Source: Polyangiaceae bacterium
Lineage (GTDB): Bacteria > Myxococcota_A > Polyangia > Polyangiales > Polyangiaceae
Reading direction: 5' to 3'
Assembly: GCA_029266615.1 (NCBI GenBank)
Contig: JAQSWN010000005.1
Coordinates: 1-64,000, forward strand
Length of the DNA: 64,000 nt
Positions 50,165-59,113 of this stretch are shown piece by piece (the stretch's first letter is position 1; the number at the start of each line of letters is the position of its first letter). The translations under genes were made by a program, and so were the position numbers. The notes beneath the pieces are model-generated. The model was given only the letters and a program-made list of their open reading frames with translations. It had not been told where the DNA came from and did no database searches.

Positions 50165-50725
50165 CTAGGCTTTGACGCGCGCGGCCGAGCGAGCCTCTGC
50201 GAAATCTAGCTGGGTAGGGTGCGGTTCAGCCAACGGCTTCGGCGCGATTGGGCTTGCCTCCTCCGCGGCTAGGCGCTCGCGCGTTCCCAAGATCCAGTCG
50301 AACCACGGATACGAGACGCACCAATTCGCGTCCTGATTCGGACCCATGTGGTGGTCCCAGTGGTGCGGCATGTGTTTTCGGCCCCACGCCACGTCCACGT
50401 GCGCTTTCCGGTGCCGGTACAAGTAGTTGCCGCTCGAGAACAGCACCGCGGCCGTGAAGTACGGTGCCACCTTCAGCAACGGCAAGTGGAGGAGCGCGAG
50501 GCCCATGATGCCGACGACCTCCTTGCCCCGATCCTTCCAGCTGTAAAAGGGAGATTGATACGTCTTGTCGTACATCGCGTTCTTGCGCGCGATGCGGTGG
50601 TGCTGGGCCCAGTGGAAGCGGAAGAGGCTCCCTTTGCGGCGCCCCAGCCCGTGCAGCACGTACTTGTGAGTGACCCACTCGACAGCGTTGGCATGCAGTA
50701 GCCCCAATGCCACACCTAATAACAT
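50165..50725 (-). CDS. Fatty acid hydroxylase / sterol desaturase-family protein
   Basis: 186 residues. The histidine boxes that bind a di-iron centre are present in order: HKYVLH, HWAQHH, YRHRKAHVD, and HMPHHWDHHMG. The hydrophobic segments around them (LLGVALGLLHANAVEW and GIMGLALLHLPLLKVAPYFTAAVL) indicate a membrane-integral enzyme. Members hydroxylate or desaturate lipids, sterols or carotenoids. The substrate cannot be deduced. The N-terminus may be shorter than usual (about 186 residues), but the boxes are complete. It is on its own with 87 bp upstream. Confidence 0.9.
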   Translation of the reverse strand: MLLGVALGLLHANAVEWVTHKYVLHGLGRRKGSLFRFHWAQHHRIARKNAMYDKTYQSPFYSWKDRGKEVVGIMGLALLHLPLLKVAPYFTAAVLFSSGNYLYRHRKAHVDVAWGRKHMPHHWDHHMGPNQDANWCVSYPWFDWILGTRERLAAEEASPIAPKPLAEPHPTQLDFAEARSAARVKA

Positions 50726-50812
50726 GACGAACCTCCACGACAGCGAGCGAGCCGGACGACGCGCATCCTAACAATGAGTGTGACGCATTACGTGAGACTC
50801 GCAATCGCTCAC

Positions 50813-51742
50813 TCAGTCACGTTCCTTGGCTTGGCTTGGCTCTAGCCGTTCTAGCCCTTGCCGTGTGCTCACCCAATATTCGCCGCTTGGCGCTCGAGCT
50901 ACTGCTGTGATGTCGCCGAGGCGCTCCAGCCTGTGGACCTTCCCCGTCGGCGAAAAGTTCCACAAGCCTTCCATGCTGCAGACCGCCAACGTGTCGGCGG
51001 AAAGGGGAACGATGCCGGCGGGATTCACGTGACCCAGCGCCGGGTTGTTGCCGCCCCGAACGAGCTTGCCAGCGCCCCTAACGAAGTGCGCGACGCCCGA
51101 ATTGTAAGTGCCGACGTACAACGCGTTTTCCTGGACGAGCAGCGCCGTGACCCAGTCGTCGGGTAGGCTACCTTGCACGACAGAGGCCCGCGAAAGCGGC
51201 GCCTCGGGGTGAAAGCCGTCGGTCGCCCCCCAAAACAAGCCGTTGATGGCGCCGACATACAAGTGACCTCCCGCCTCCGCTAGCGCCCATACCGCGCGGA
51301 AGGGAGCTCGTTCTTTTTTGCCTAGCACGCGCGTCGTTTCGCCCCGGACGAACAGCAAGCCGTCGTCCCCGCCCGCCACCAGCTCGCCGCCTTGGCGCAG
51401 GAGCAGCGCGTGCACGGCCCGCGTGGGGCCAATCCGAAGGCATGTCAGCGCGGCTTCGTGCCGGCATCGCACGAGCCCCCGCGCGGTGGCGACCCAAAGC
51501 ACTCGCTCGGCGGCGGACCAGGCGAGGGCGTTGATGTGCTGACTCAGCCCCGGCGCTTGGAGCCGACGTGGCGCGTGGTCCGGCTCGACCACGAACAGTC
51601 CCTGGTCGAAGCCGCCGACGTAAAGACGATCCCCCGCGACGGCCAGCGCGGCGACGTTCACTCCCGGCAAAAGCCGCGCCTCCGCGCGTGGGCTCACCAA
51701 GGTAAGCAAGCAAGCGAACAAGCAAGCAAGAAGGCACTTCAT
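50813..51742 (-). CDS. Exported beta-propeller protein
   Basis: 309 residues with a signal peptide (about 1-22, cut after AEA). The rest has repeated blades of about 40-45 residues with YVGG or VGT-type strands: DRLYVGGFDQGLFVV, ERVLWVATARGLVRC, GELVAGGDDGLLFVRG, GHLYVGAINGLFWG, NALYVGTYNSGVAHF, TLAVCSMEGLWNF, GEYWVSTRQGLERL. Seven blades are seen, as in ligand-binding propellers of two-component-regulator-propeller type. Its start ATG 51742 overlaps the stop of the VIT/VWA gene as ATGA. It probably works with that protein. Confidence 0.85.
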   Translation of the reverse strand: MKCLLACLFACLLTLVSPRAEARLLPGVNVAALAVAGDRLYVGGFDQGLFVVEPDHAPRRLQAPGLSQHINALAWSAAERVLWVATARGLVRCRHEAALTCLRIGPTRAVHALLLRQGGELVAGGDDGLLFVRGETTRVLGKKERAPFRAVWALAEAGGHLYVGAINGLFWGATDGFHPEAPLSRASVVQGSLPDDWVTALLVQENALYVGTYNSGVAHFVRGAGKLVRGGNNPALGHVNPAGIVPLSADTLAVCSMEGLWNFSPTGKVHRLERLGDITAVARAPSGEYWVSTRQGLERLEPSQAKERD

Positions 51743-53997
51743 GGCAGGAGCAGCTCCTTCACGCTGTGGTTGAGGGCTTGGTCGAAGCCGACCACCCTGA
51801 GTGTGCCGGCGCCGAGCTCCTGCCGCGGAATGAGCGCGCGAAACACTCCCCAGCGGATCGCGACCAGCTGATGAACGGCGCCCGACGGCGTAAGCAGCTC
51901 GACGCGCTTGAGGTCGCGTTGCTTCTCGTTTTCCGCTTGCGTTACGAGCACCTCCACGACGCCGGGTCGCGATGCCGCGGAGAGCCGCACGTCCAGCGTC
52001 GGGGCGGTGCTGTCCACGCTATAACGCACCTGGCGAATCTCGAGGTGCCCGTCCGCATGCACGATGCGTGCGAGAGCTTCGTAGGTGCCCTCGGGCGTTT
52101 CGAGCGGCACGAGGAAACGCACCATCCAAGCGCCGCGACCCGCGCGCGCCTCGGGATCGTAGCTCGCGACCTTGGTTTCGCCGAATGGCAGCTCGACCGT
52201 AACGCGCACGGCGTCGCGGGCCGCGTCGATGAAGATCTCCGGGTCACCGGGTTGAACGCGGTCAGCGCTGATGTCCGCACCTTCCGACGACTCGAGGTTG
52301 GCGCCGGTCACGCGCGGGGCTTCTGCCGCTCGGGCGCGTTTGCGGTCGATGGCGAAGCGCGCATACGCCTCCTCGCTCTCCAGCACCAAGAACGACGTCA
52401 GCTTGCTCATCACACCATAATCCAGCGACGCCTTGACGATCTCGGGCGCGGGTTGCGCATTCTTCTCGAGTCGCCGCACGAGCGCGGCGCCGAAGCGCTT
52501 CGCCGGCCCCCGCGCGACTTCGGCCAGAGCCCGCGGCATGAGGTCGAACGACGAGCCGTTGACCTTCGCCCGGGCGCTCACTCCCTGCAGTGGGTCTCGC
52601 CCCGGTGGCGCCTTCACGAAGAGCTCCAAATCTCGGCCGGGCTCGAGTGAGAGTGGACCGCTCGTCAGGAGCTCGGTGCCGGGCGGGCCCTTCAGCTCGA
52701 CGCCGCCGAGCGAACGCACGGGGTCGCCTAAAGTGCGCACGAAGGCGTCCAACTCCTCACGGCTACGCACCCGCGCCCGCCGGCCTCCACTTGCCTGCGC
52801 CAGCTCGCCTCCGAGCTCTTCATTGACGGACGCGCCGAGGAGAACGGGATAAAAGGGCGTGCGGAGCTCGGCTGCGAGCGTGCGCGCATCCGTGACACCC
52901 CACGTAGGTTCGCAATCGCCAAGATAGAGGAGCGCGCTATCGGGCGCGACCGACGCGAGCTCGGAGGCGACTTCGAGCGCACGCCCCAAATCCGAGGCGC
53001 CGTCCGGCGTGATGCTCTGCACGAAACCGAGGGCGGCGCGGACGGTCGCGTCCGTTACCGGCTGCAAGCCTTGCGGCGCGGACCGCGCCTCGAGATCGCT
53101 CGTGACGACTCGGAATTGGGCAGAAGCGGGGAGGCCGCGCAGGACGGCCTCCAGCGCCTCCAGCTGACGTGGCATCTCTTCCAGCGCGCTGCGCGAGGTG
53201 TCTACTATGACGAACCAGCTCTGCGGTGCTTGTCGCTTCGGCGAGGGCACGCGGCTCCAATCAGGCCTCAACCGCACGACCGCGTAGCTGCCGTCTTCGC
53301 GGTCCTCGCGCAAAACGACGCTCGTCGGGCGTGCGCGAGCGCGCGCGATGCGGTCGCCGCCGACGCTGTGCTCGTGAAAAATGCGCTCGCCTTGCCAGTC
53401 GACGCGGAGCTCGCTCTCGGCGGCTCCGCGCGACGACTGCACGAAGCTCCAACCGTCCGCGTCACGACGGAGGGGCGCCAAGTAGCGCACCACCACGAGC
53501 TTGTCTTGGCGTGGCTCCAGCGGAAACACGCGCATTTTGAAGATTGAGCCGTGCTCCCACTCGAGGAGAGCCGGATCTTGCATGCCGTCCACGATAGATT
53601 CGTAGGTTTTGCGTGCCTTTTCCCGCTCGACCAGCTCGCCCTCCATGAGCTTGCCGTCGATCATCATGGAAAGGCCCGTGAGCAGCGCGCCGTCGGGCAT
53701 CGGGAAACGAAAGGTGCCTTCCAGGACCGTGTCCGAGTCGTTGTGGAAAGTGTGGGTCGCCTCCACCTCGGCCATGTCCCCCGCTTGGCGCGCGTCGACG
53801 TGCACGCTCGCCAGGCGGGCGAGCGACGTATCGCCGTTCGCACCGCGCACCTCCAGGCTGCCGACGCCAGCGGGGTCGAACCCGGCCGGAGTGACGGCGG
53901 CGTTCGGAGCCAGGCGAGGCGTCGGCTCGTTCCTCCGCGCGCTCGCACACGCGACCAAGCTCGATGCCACCACGACCGCGACGGCTCGCCAGCGCAC
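51739..53997 (-). CDS. VIT and VWA domain lipoprotein
   Basis: 752 residues from GTG 53997; the frame is open to 54315 but that part overlaps the upstream gene, and GGAGG lies 6-10 nt upstream of this GTG. The signal has lipobox LVAC. The VIT domain (about 45-175) shows ATHTFHNDSDTVLEGTFRFPMPDGALLTG and EREKARKTYESIV. The VWA domain follows with the MIDAS motif DTSRS (about 264-268) and the later SDLGRA and LLYLGD. It would bind a divalent-metal-dependent ligand on the cell surface. It is coupled on both sides: TAGTG with the TPR gene and ATGA with the propeller gene. Confidence 0.92.
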   Translation of the reverse strand: MRWRAVAVVVASSLVACASARRNEPTPRLAPNAAVTPAGFDPAGVGSLEVRGANGDTSLARLASVHVDARQAGDMAEVEATHTFHNDSDTVLEGTFRFPMPDGALLTGLSMMIDGKLMEGELVEREKARKTYESIVDGMQDPALLEWEHGSIFKMRVFPLEPRQDKLVVVRYLAPLRRDADGWSFVQSSRGAAESELRVDWQGERIFHEHSVGGDRIARARARPTSVVLREDREDGSYAVVRLRPDWSRVPSPKRQAPQSWFVIVDTSRSALEEMPRQLEALEAVLRGLPASAQFRVVTSDLEARSAPQGLQPVTDATVRAALGFVQSITPDGASDLGRALEVASELASVAPDSALLYLGDCEPTWGVTDARTLAAELRTPFYPVLLGASVNEELGGELAQASGGRRARVRSREELDAFVRTLGDPVRSLGGVELKGPPGTELLTSGPLSLEPGRDLELFVKAPPGRDPLQGVSARAKVNGSSFDLMPRALAEVARGPAKRFGAALVRRLEKNAQPAPEIVKASLDYGVMSKLTSFLVLESEEAYARFAIDRKRARAAEAPRVTGANLESSEGADISADRVQPGDPEIFIDAARDAVRVTVELPFGETKVASYDPEARAGRGAWMVRFLVPLETPEGTYEALARIVHADGHLEIRQVRYSVDSTAPTLDVRLSAASRPGVVEVLVTQAENEKQRDLKRVELLTPSGAVHQLVAIRWGVFRALIPRQELGAGTLRVVGFDQALNHSVKELLLP

Positions 53998-55088
53998 TAT
54001 ACACCTCCCTCGACGCGGACCTTCGCGACCGTTACGCGATCTTTCTCTTCGAACAGCCGATAAGGAAAGGCTTGGCGCGTCTCGTTCGGTCGTCCCTCGT
54101 TCAAGATGACGATGACCTCGCCGCGGGCTTCTTTGAAAGCGCCTGGTCGCGCGCCGAAGTAGTCGACGCTCACGGTGTAGGTCCCCGGTCTCGCAGCGTG
54201 CGCGGTGAAGCTCTCTGGGCCGTAGCCGGTGGTGACGTCGTCGAACAGCTGCTCGCCGCCTCGTCCCTGTTTTGCACCGTAAAAGACCTTTTGCCCGCTC
54301 GGCGTGGTGACCCACAGATCGATGTCGGTGCGATCCGTATCCCAGGACAAAAACACCTTGAGATCGTTCTCCACGCCGCCCTGGATTCCGAGCGCGGCGA
54401 TCTCGCGCCCCAGCTCCTGAGCGCGGGCTTCATCGCCCCGCGACTCGGCATCTCGCCGCTCTCGCGCCGCAATCTGCGCGAGCCGTTGGCGTGCGGGGTA
54501 GCGTACCGCTTCGCTCACGTCCGTGGCCGCGGCGAGGGCTTGAAAGCGCGGGCGCGCTTCCGGCAAGCCGAGCCGATACTCCACGTCGGCCAGCTCGAAC
54601 GCGGTATGGCGGTCGTCGGCGATGCGCAGCGCGGCGAGCAGCTGCTGGCGCGCACCCTGTAGGTCGCCCCCTTGCTTGAGCACTGTGGCGAGGGCGCGGC
54701 GTGCCTGCACGTCGCGCGGCACCAGCTCCACGATTGAGGAGTAGGTTCGCCGGGCGCGCGCGCTATCGCCCTGTTCGGTCTCGATGTCGCCCAAGAGCCG
54801 CACCACGACCAGGTTGTAGGCGTCGTGGCTGCGCCAGCCTTCGGCCGCTTCGTGAGCGCCCGCGAGATCGCCACTTTCCATGAGCGCCCGCGTGAGGGCA
54901 AAGCGCACGTCCCGCTGGCGGGGGTTTGCGGCTACTGCCTCCCTCAGCCGACTCAGCTCATCGGGTGAGGGCCGGCTGCGCCGTGGTGGCTCGCTCTCCA
55001 CTCGGGAGACAGCGAGCCGCGGGGATTCGGCCGAAGCGGTACGACTGAACCCGGAAAGGAGAACGAGCGTGGCGAGAGCGAAGCGCAT
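53997..55088 (-). CDS. TPR and DUF2135 protein
   Basis: 363 residues. Signal peptide (1-20, cut after ASA), TPR repeats (about 45-240) with LTRALMESGDLAGAHEAAEG, YNLVVVRLLGDIETEQGDSARARRTY and ARRALATVLKQGGDLQGARQQLL. A C-terminal DUF2135 beta-domain (about 248-363) has DIDLWVTTPSGQKVFYGAK, TTGYGPESF and PGTYTVSVDYFG. DUF2135 modules are known to accompany VIT/VWA proteins. It is the first gene of a three-gene minus-strand operon; its stop overlaps the VWA gene start by one base. Role: scaffold for an extracytoplasmic complex, inferred. Confidence 0.9.
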   Translation of the reverse strand: MRFALATLVLLSGFSRTASAESPRLAVSRVESEPPRRSRPSPDELSRLREAVAANPRQRDVRFALTRALMESGDLAGAHEAAEGWRSHDAYNLVVVRLLGDIETEQGDSARARRTYSSIVELVPRDVQARRALATVLKQGGDLQGARQQLLAALRIADDRHTAFELADVEYRLGLPEARPRFQALAAATDVSEAVRYPARQRLAQIAARERRDAESRGDEARAQELGREIAALGIQGGVENDLKVFLSWDTDRTDIDLWVTTPSGQKVFYGAKQGRGGEQLFDDVTTGYGPESFTAHAARPGTYTVSVDYFGARPGAFKEARGEVIVILNEGRPNETRQAFPYRLFEEKDRVTVAKVRVEGGV

Positions 55089-55270
55089 GCCTCACTCCAT
55101 CGCAACCGCCGTGCCTACATGGGCACCCACCAAATTGCCGCTGATTCCCCGACCGCACCCCCCGCCCTGTGTCCAGGCGGACGCACCCGGCTCCGCGAAA
55201 GCCACGGCGGGCGATTTCCCCGCTTTGCAGTCTCATATGACGCGGCGAATGGTCGTATGATCCGAACGCG

Positions 55271-55861
55271 ATGACTCGCCCGCGATCGCCTCGACTTCGC
55301 TCGGCGTCCAGGCCCGAGCCGCTGCGCTCGGCGAAGGCACTGCCGCTGTCGCTCGACGCGGACGCGCAGCTCGCGGAGCTCAGTGCCCGTTGTGAGATGC
55401 AGCGCCGCGAGCTCCACGAGGCCACGCGCGTTCTGGCGGAGGCGCGGAGCCGTACCCGTCGCGATCAGCGGCAGCTCGTCCAACTCAAGGCACGCCTCCA
55501 GGTCGCGGATGAGCGTGTCTCGCAGTTGGAGGAGGAAGCGGCCACCGCCTATGCGCTGTCGCAAGAACGCGCGGCCCGCGCCTTCGCCCAGCTCGAGCAA
55601 GATCTCGCGGAGGCGCACGAACGCTTGGCGGACGAGCGCGTCGAAGCCGCGGAGGAGATTGCCAATCTGCGTGACGCGCTGGCCGCCGCGCTGGAGCGCG
55701 AACGCACCTTTCGCCGCATGGAAGCGGAGCTCCGTAGGCGTGTCGCGGCCCAATCCAGCGCCAGTGGACAAAAAGCCTGGGAACCCGGGGAGGCGCGTGC
55801 CACCCTCAGCTCCGTGGAATTAGGTGAGGTGGCGGTGGACGGCTTGCCGCTCGTGCCTTGA
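55271..55861 (+). CDS. Coiled-coil protein of unknown function
   Basis: 196 residues. A long helical coiled coil (about 35-150) is evident from heptads such as LQVADERVSQLEEEAATAYAL, LEQDLAEAHERLADE and IANLRDALAAALERER. No family is recognised and there is no signal peptide or membrane segment. The end reads VAVDGLPLVP and stops four bases before the start region of the GGDEF gene, so the two are probably co-transcribed. It could scaffold the diguanylate cyclase. Start ATG 55271. Confidence 0.7.
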   Translation: MTRPRSPRLRSASRPEPLRSAKALPLSLDADAQLAELSARCEMQRRELHEATRVLAEARSRTRRDQRQLVQLKARLQVADERVSQLEEEAATAYALSQERAARAFAQLEQDLAEAHERLADERVEAAEEIANLRDALAAALERERTFRRMEAELRRRVAAQSSASGQKAWEPGEARATLSSVELGEVAVDGLPLVP

Positions 55862-55866
55862 TCGTC

Positions 55867-56970
55867 ATGAAAGCAAACCTGTTACTTATCGATGATAGCG
55901 AGGCTCAGAGCACTCAGATTTGCAACTCGCTGGAGCGGCTCGGCTACCGTGTGACACGCGCGTCCTCGGGTGTAGAGGGGCTGCGTTTGGCGCGCACCAC
56001 CTCGCCGGACTTGGTGCTCTTGGACGTGGTAATGGCCGACATCGACGGCTTTGCGGTGTGCCGCTGGCTGAAGATGAACGCGGAGACGCGCGACATTCCC
56101 GTCATCATGCTCACCGTGCGCACCGCTCTGGCGGACCGGGTAGAAGGGCTGAACATCGGCGCGGACGACTACCTGGCCAAGCCGTTCGAAGACCAGGAGC
56201 TGGAGGCGCGCATCTTTGCCGCGCTGCGCGTGAAGGCGGCCCACGCGGAGCTGCGGGACCGTAACCAGCAGCTGGAGTCGATGCTGCACCACGTGGAGGC
56301 GCTCGCTAGTACGGACGCTCTGACCGGCCTTTATAACCGCCGTCGCTTCGCGGACGTGCTCCGGCGCGAGTTTGCGGTCACCAAGCGTTACAAAAACACG
56401 CTCAGCTGCTTGCTCTTGGATCTGGACCACTTCAAGCAGATCAACGACCGCTTCGGGCACGACGCGGGCGACCAAGTGCTCAAGGAAATGGCTCGGCGCA
56501 TCACGGGCTCGCTGCGGGAGGTGGACCTCGCCGCGCGCTACGGCGGCGAGGAGTTCGTGGTGCTCTTGCCGCACACCGGTAAGGCGGACGCGAACATCGT
56601 CGCGGAGCGCCTACTGAAGAACGTGCGCAAGCAGGAATTCAACTTTGGCGGTGAGATGGTCACCGTGACCGCGAGCATCGGTTGCGCGGGCAATTCGGAC
56701 GTCGCGTCGAGCAACCCGGACGACTTGGTCAAGGCGGCGGACGTCGCGCTCTACGAGGCCAAAAAAAGGGGCCGTAACCGCGTCGTCATGTACACGGCAG
56801 GCGCGGACGAGCGCGCCATTGGCAGCTCGAACTCGCTCCCCGCCCCCGCCATGCCGTTTCCCGCCTCCTTACCGGCGCCCGCAGGGCCCTTCGCGGTCAA
56901 TATGCCTGGTGGCGTGCGCCTTCCTCCGCTCGGCAAGCCGCTCGGAAAAGATCCTTCCGACGGCGAATAG
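55867..56970 (+). CDS. PleD-like response regulator diguanylate cyclase
   Basis: 367 residues from ATG 55867 (TTG 55858 overlaps the previous stop). The receiver domain (1-125) has LLIDDSEAQ, the phospho-acceptor Asp at about 53 (LVLLDVVMAD) and the switch Lys in YLAKPFEDQ. The GGDEF domain (about 150-320) has DALTGLYNRRRF and the active site RYGGEEFVVLLP (GGEEF 225-229). The I-site RxxD is conserved as REVD five residues before GGEEF, indicating c-di-GMP feedback inhibition. It would make c-di-GMP on phosphorylation by an unlinked kinase. The tail is Pro/Ala-rich. Confidence 0.93.
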   Translation: MKANLLLIDDSEAQSTQICNSLERLGYRVTRASSGVEGLRLARTTSPDLVLLDVVMADIDGFAVCRWLKMNAETRDIPVIMLTVRTALADRVEGLNIGADDYLAKPFEDQELEARIFAALRVKAAHAELRDRNQQLESMLHHVEALASTDALTGLYNRRRFADVLRREFAVTKRYKNTLSCLLLDLDHFKQINDRFGHDAGDQVLKEMARRITGSLREVDLAARYGGEEFVVLLPHTGKADANIVAERLLKNVRKQEFNFGGEMVTVTASIGCAGNSDVASSNPDDLVKAADVALYEAKKRGRNRVVMYTAGADERAIGSSNSLPAPAMPFPASLPAPAGPFAVNMPGGVRLPPLGKPLGKDPSDGE

Positions 56971-56976
56971 CGGCGC

Positions 56977-57429
56977 ATGCCGAATCAGCAGAAAGAGCAG
57001 ACGTTCTACCGCTGGGTAGACGAGCGCGGCACCGTGCACGTCGTCACGTCGCTGGACGCCGTGCCCGCCGCGGAGCGTGCGCGCATCGAGCAGGTGTCAC
57101 TCCAAGGTCCAACGCCTGAGCCCCTGGCCGGCTTCCGACCGGACCTCGGCAGCGTCGCGCTGGGGTTCGGAGCCGGCCTGTTGCTGGCGCTCGTGCTGCC
57201 GCGGGGATGGAAGAGCGTGACGCGCGTTGCGGTCGTGGTCGGCGTCGGCGCGCTGCTGGTGGGCGGCTACTTGGCCGCGCTCCGCCGAAGCACGGGTGCG
57301 GATGCGAGCTCTCTACTCGCTTCCCCGGCCGCCATCATTCAGGACGCCAAAGCCGCGGTCGAGAAGGCCAAGGAAGCGCAGCGCCTGCGCGAGCAGGAGC
57401 TCGAACAAATTCGCCAGGAGGGGCGGTGA
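56977..57429 (+). CDS. DUF4124-like membrane protein
   Basis: 150 residues. The N-terminus FYRWVDERGTVHVVTSLDAVP matches the DUF4124 module, a short beta domain usually exported or membrane-tethered. Two hydrophobic helices follow (about 58-76 VALGFGAGLLLALVLP, and 82-104 RVAVVVGVGALLVGGYLAAL), then a Lys/Glu-rich C-terminal coiled coil. It starts 7 bp after the GGDEF gene and is probably in its operon. It may anchor or modulate the cyclase; no evidence beyond location. It lacks a signal peptide, so topology is uncertain. Confidence 0.75.
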   Translation: MPNQQKEQTFYRWVDERGTVHVVTSLDAVPAAERARIEQVSLQGPTPEPLAGFRPDLGSVALGFGAGLLLALVLPRGWKSVTRVAVVVGVGALLVGGYLAALRRSTGADASSLLASPAAIIQDAKAAVEKAKEAQRLREQELEQIRQEGR

Positions 57430-57640
57430 AGAAAGCCACGCGGCAGCGCTCATTAGAGGGGCGCTGGCGCTGGGTTCGATCGCGAACGGCACCCTCTTCG
57501 GCTGCCTCGCGGGGCGTTTCGGTGACTGGGCGCGGGCGGGTATCGCTCACCTATTCTGGTTTTTGTCAGCCTGTTTCCTCTGTGTAACGTGCCTTGCCGC
57601 GGTGGCGCGCCAAGCGCTGGCCGAGTACGTTCGCGCGTAG

Positions 57641-59113
57641 ATGTCCGCCGCCGCTACTCAGTCGTCCCGTGTCGGCCCGCGCTACCCGCACCTGGTAGTC
57701 TTGTTCGGCGCGACGGGTGACCTTTCGAAGCGCAAGCTCTTACCTGGCTTGTTCCACTTGGCGAGCTCCGGCTTCATACCGGGCTATCGCATCATCGGCG
57801 TCTCGCTGGACGAAATGGACGCGGAGGGCTTTCGTAACCTCGCGCGCGCCGCCGTCGCAGAGTTCGCCCAGCGCCCGGTCGACGAAGAGGAGTGGAAGAC
57901 GTTCGCGGAAGCACTGGACTACGTGCCGCTCTCGGCGGGAGCGGAGGCGCTGAAAGCGGCAGCCGCGCGCGCAGAACAGACTTTCCAAGGCGAGAGTCGT
58001 CGTTTGCACTATCTCAGCGTGCCGCCCAACGCCGCGCTCTCCGCCGTGCAGACGCTGAACGAGGCCGGCCTGGTGGACCGGGCGCGCATCGTGATGGAGA
58101 AGCCCTTCGGCGTGGATCTGGAGAGCGCCAAATCGCTGAACGCGAGCTTGCACGCGGTGTTCACGGATCAGCAGATCTTTCGCATCGACCACTTCCTCGG
58201 CAAGGAAGCCGCACAGAACATCCTCGCGTTTCGCTTCGCCAACGGCTTGTTCGAGCCGATCTGGAACCGCAACTTCATCGACCACGTGCAAATCGACGTG
58301 CCGGAGACGCTCGGCCTTGCGACGCGCGCCGCGTTCTACGAAAAAGTCGGTGCGTTTCGGGACATGGTCGTCACGCACCTCTTCCAGATCGTCGCGTTCA
58401 TGGCCATGGAGCCGCCGACCGCGCTCCTCCCGGAGCCGATCAGCGAGGAGAAGAACAAGGTGTTCCGCAGCCTGCTCCCGCTCCAACCGACGGACGTGGT
58501 GCGCGGTCAGTACATCGGTTATCGCAGCGAGCCCGGCATCCACAAGGAGTCGGACACGGAGACCTTCATCGCCCTCAAGTGCTTCATCGACAATTGGCGT
58601 TGGGCAGGCGTGCCGTTCTATTTGCGGACCGGCAAGCGCCTCGCGGAAGGTCAGCGCATCATCTCCATCGCCTTTCGTGAGCCGCCGAAGAGCATGTTTC
58701 CGGCCGGCTCCGGCGTCGGCTCGCAAGGGCCGGATCATCTCACGTTCGACCTTGCGGACCGCTCGCGCATGTCACTCTCGTTTTACGGCAAGCGCCCCGG
58801 TCCCGGCATGCGGCTGGACAAGCTCAGCCTCCAATTCGCGATGCACGACACGGGTTGGGCCGGCGAAGCTCTAGAGGCGTACGAGAGGCTGATTCTGGAC
58901 GCCATGCGCGGCGACCGCACGCTGTTCACCACCGCGGAAGGCATCGAAACGTTGTGGGAAAAGTCGATGCCGCTCTTGGAGCAGCCGCCGCCCGTGCGCC
59001 TCTACACGCCCGGGAGCTGGGGCCCGAACGTGATTCATTCCCTCATCGCGCCGAGCGCCTGGCGGCTACCGTTCGAGCGCGCGTGGCGCGACCCCAACGC
59101 CACTGGCGTTTGA
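57641..59113 (+). CDS. zwf: Glucose-6-phosphate 1-dehydrogenase
   Basis: 490 residues. The coenzyme motif GATGDLSKRKLLP (23-35) is followed by the KPFG block (about 152-156) and the active site RIDHFLGKEAAQNIL (about 183-197), the family signature. Later blocks include NFIDHVQI, GAFRDMVVTHLFQIVAF and the TGKRL segment. It catalyses glucose-6-phosphate plus NADP to 6-phosphogluconolactone, the entry to the oxidative pentose phosphate pathway. It follows the DUF4124 gene by 211 bp; its stop overlaps the end of the dihydrouridine synthase gene by 48 bp on the opposite strand. Confidence 0.97.
   Translation: MSAAATQSSRVGPRYPHLVVLFGATGDLSKRKLLPGLFHLASSGFIPGYRIIGVSLDEMDAEGFRNLARAAVAEFAQRPVDEEEWKTFAEALDYVPLSAGAEALKAAAARAEQTFQGESRRLHYLSVPPNAALSAVQTLNEAGLVDRARIVMEKPFGVDLESAKSLNASLHAVFTDQQIFRIDHFLGKEAAQNILAFRFANGLFEPIWNRNFIDHVQIDVPETLGLATRAAFYEKVGAFRDMVVTHLFQIVAFMAMEPPTALLPEPISEEKNKVFRSLLPLQPTDVVRGQYIGYRSEPGIHKESDTETFIALKCFIDNWRWAGVPFYLRTGKRLAEGQRIISIAFREPPKSMFPAGSGVGSQGPDHLTFDLADRSRMSLSFYGKRPGPGMRLDKLSLQFAMHDTGWAGEALEAYERLILDAMRGDRTLFTTAEGIETLWEKSMPLLEQPPPVRLYTPGSWGPNVIHSLIAPSAWRLPFERAWRDPNATGV

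Noticed and set aside
53551-54109. Plus-strand frames over the VIT/VWA gene
   Set aside because: Shadows of the coding strand; no starts or motifs.
51739-54315. Longest form of the VIT/VWA gene starting at 54315
   Set aside because: The extra codons overlap the upstream TPR-DUF2135 gene; the GTG 53997 has GGAGG and a lipoprotein signal.
57430-57640. Hydrophobic open frame (ending directly before the zwf start) as a small membrane protein
   Set aside because: No ATG, GTG or TTG is available after the end of the previous gene until very late; only rare starts would work.
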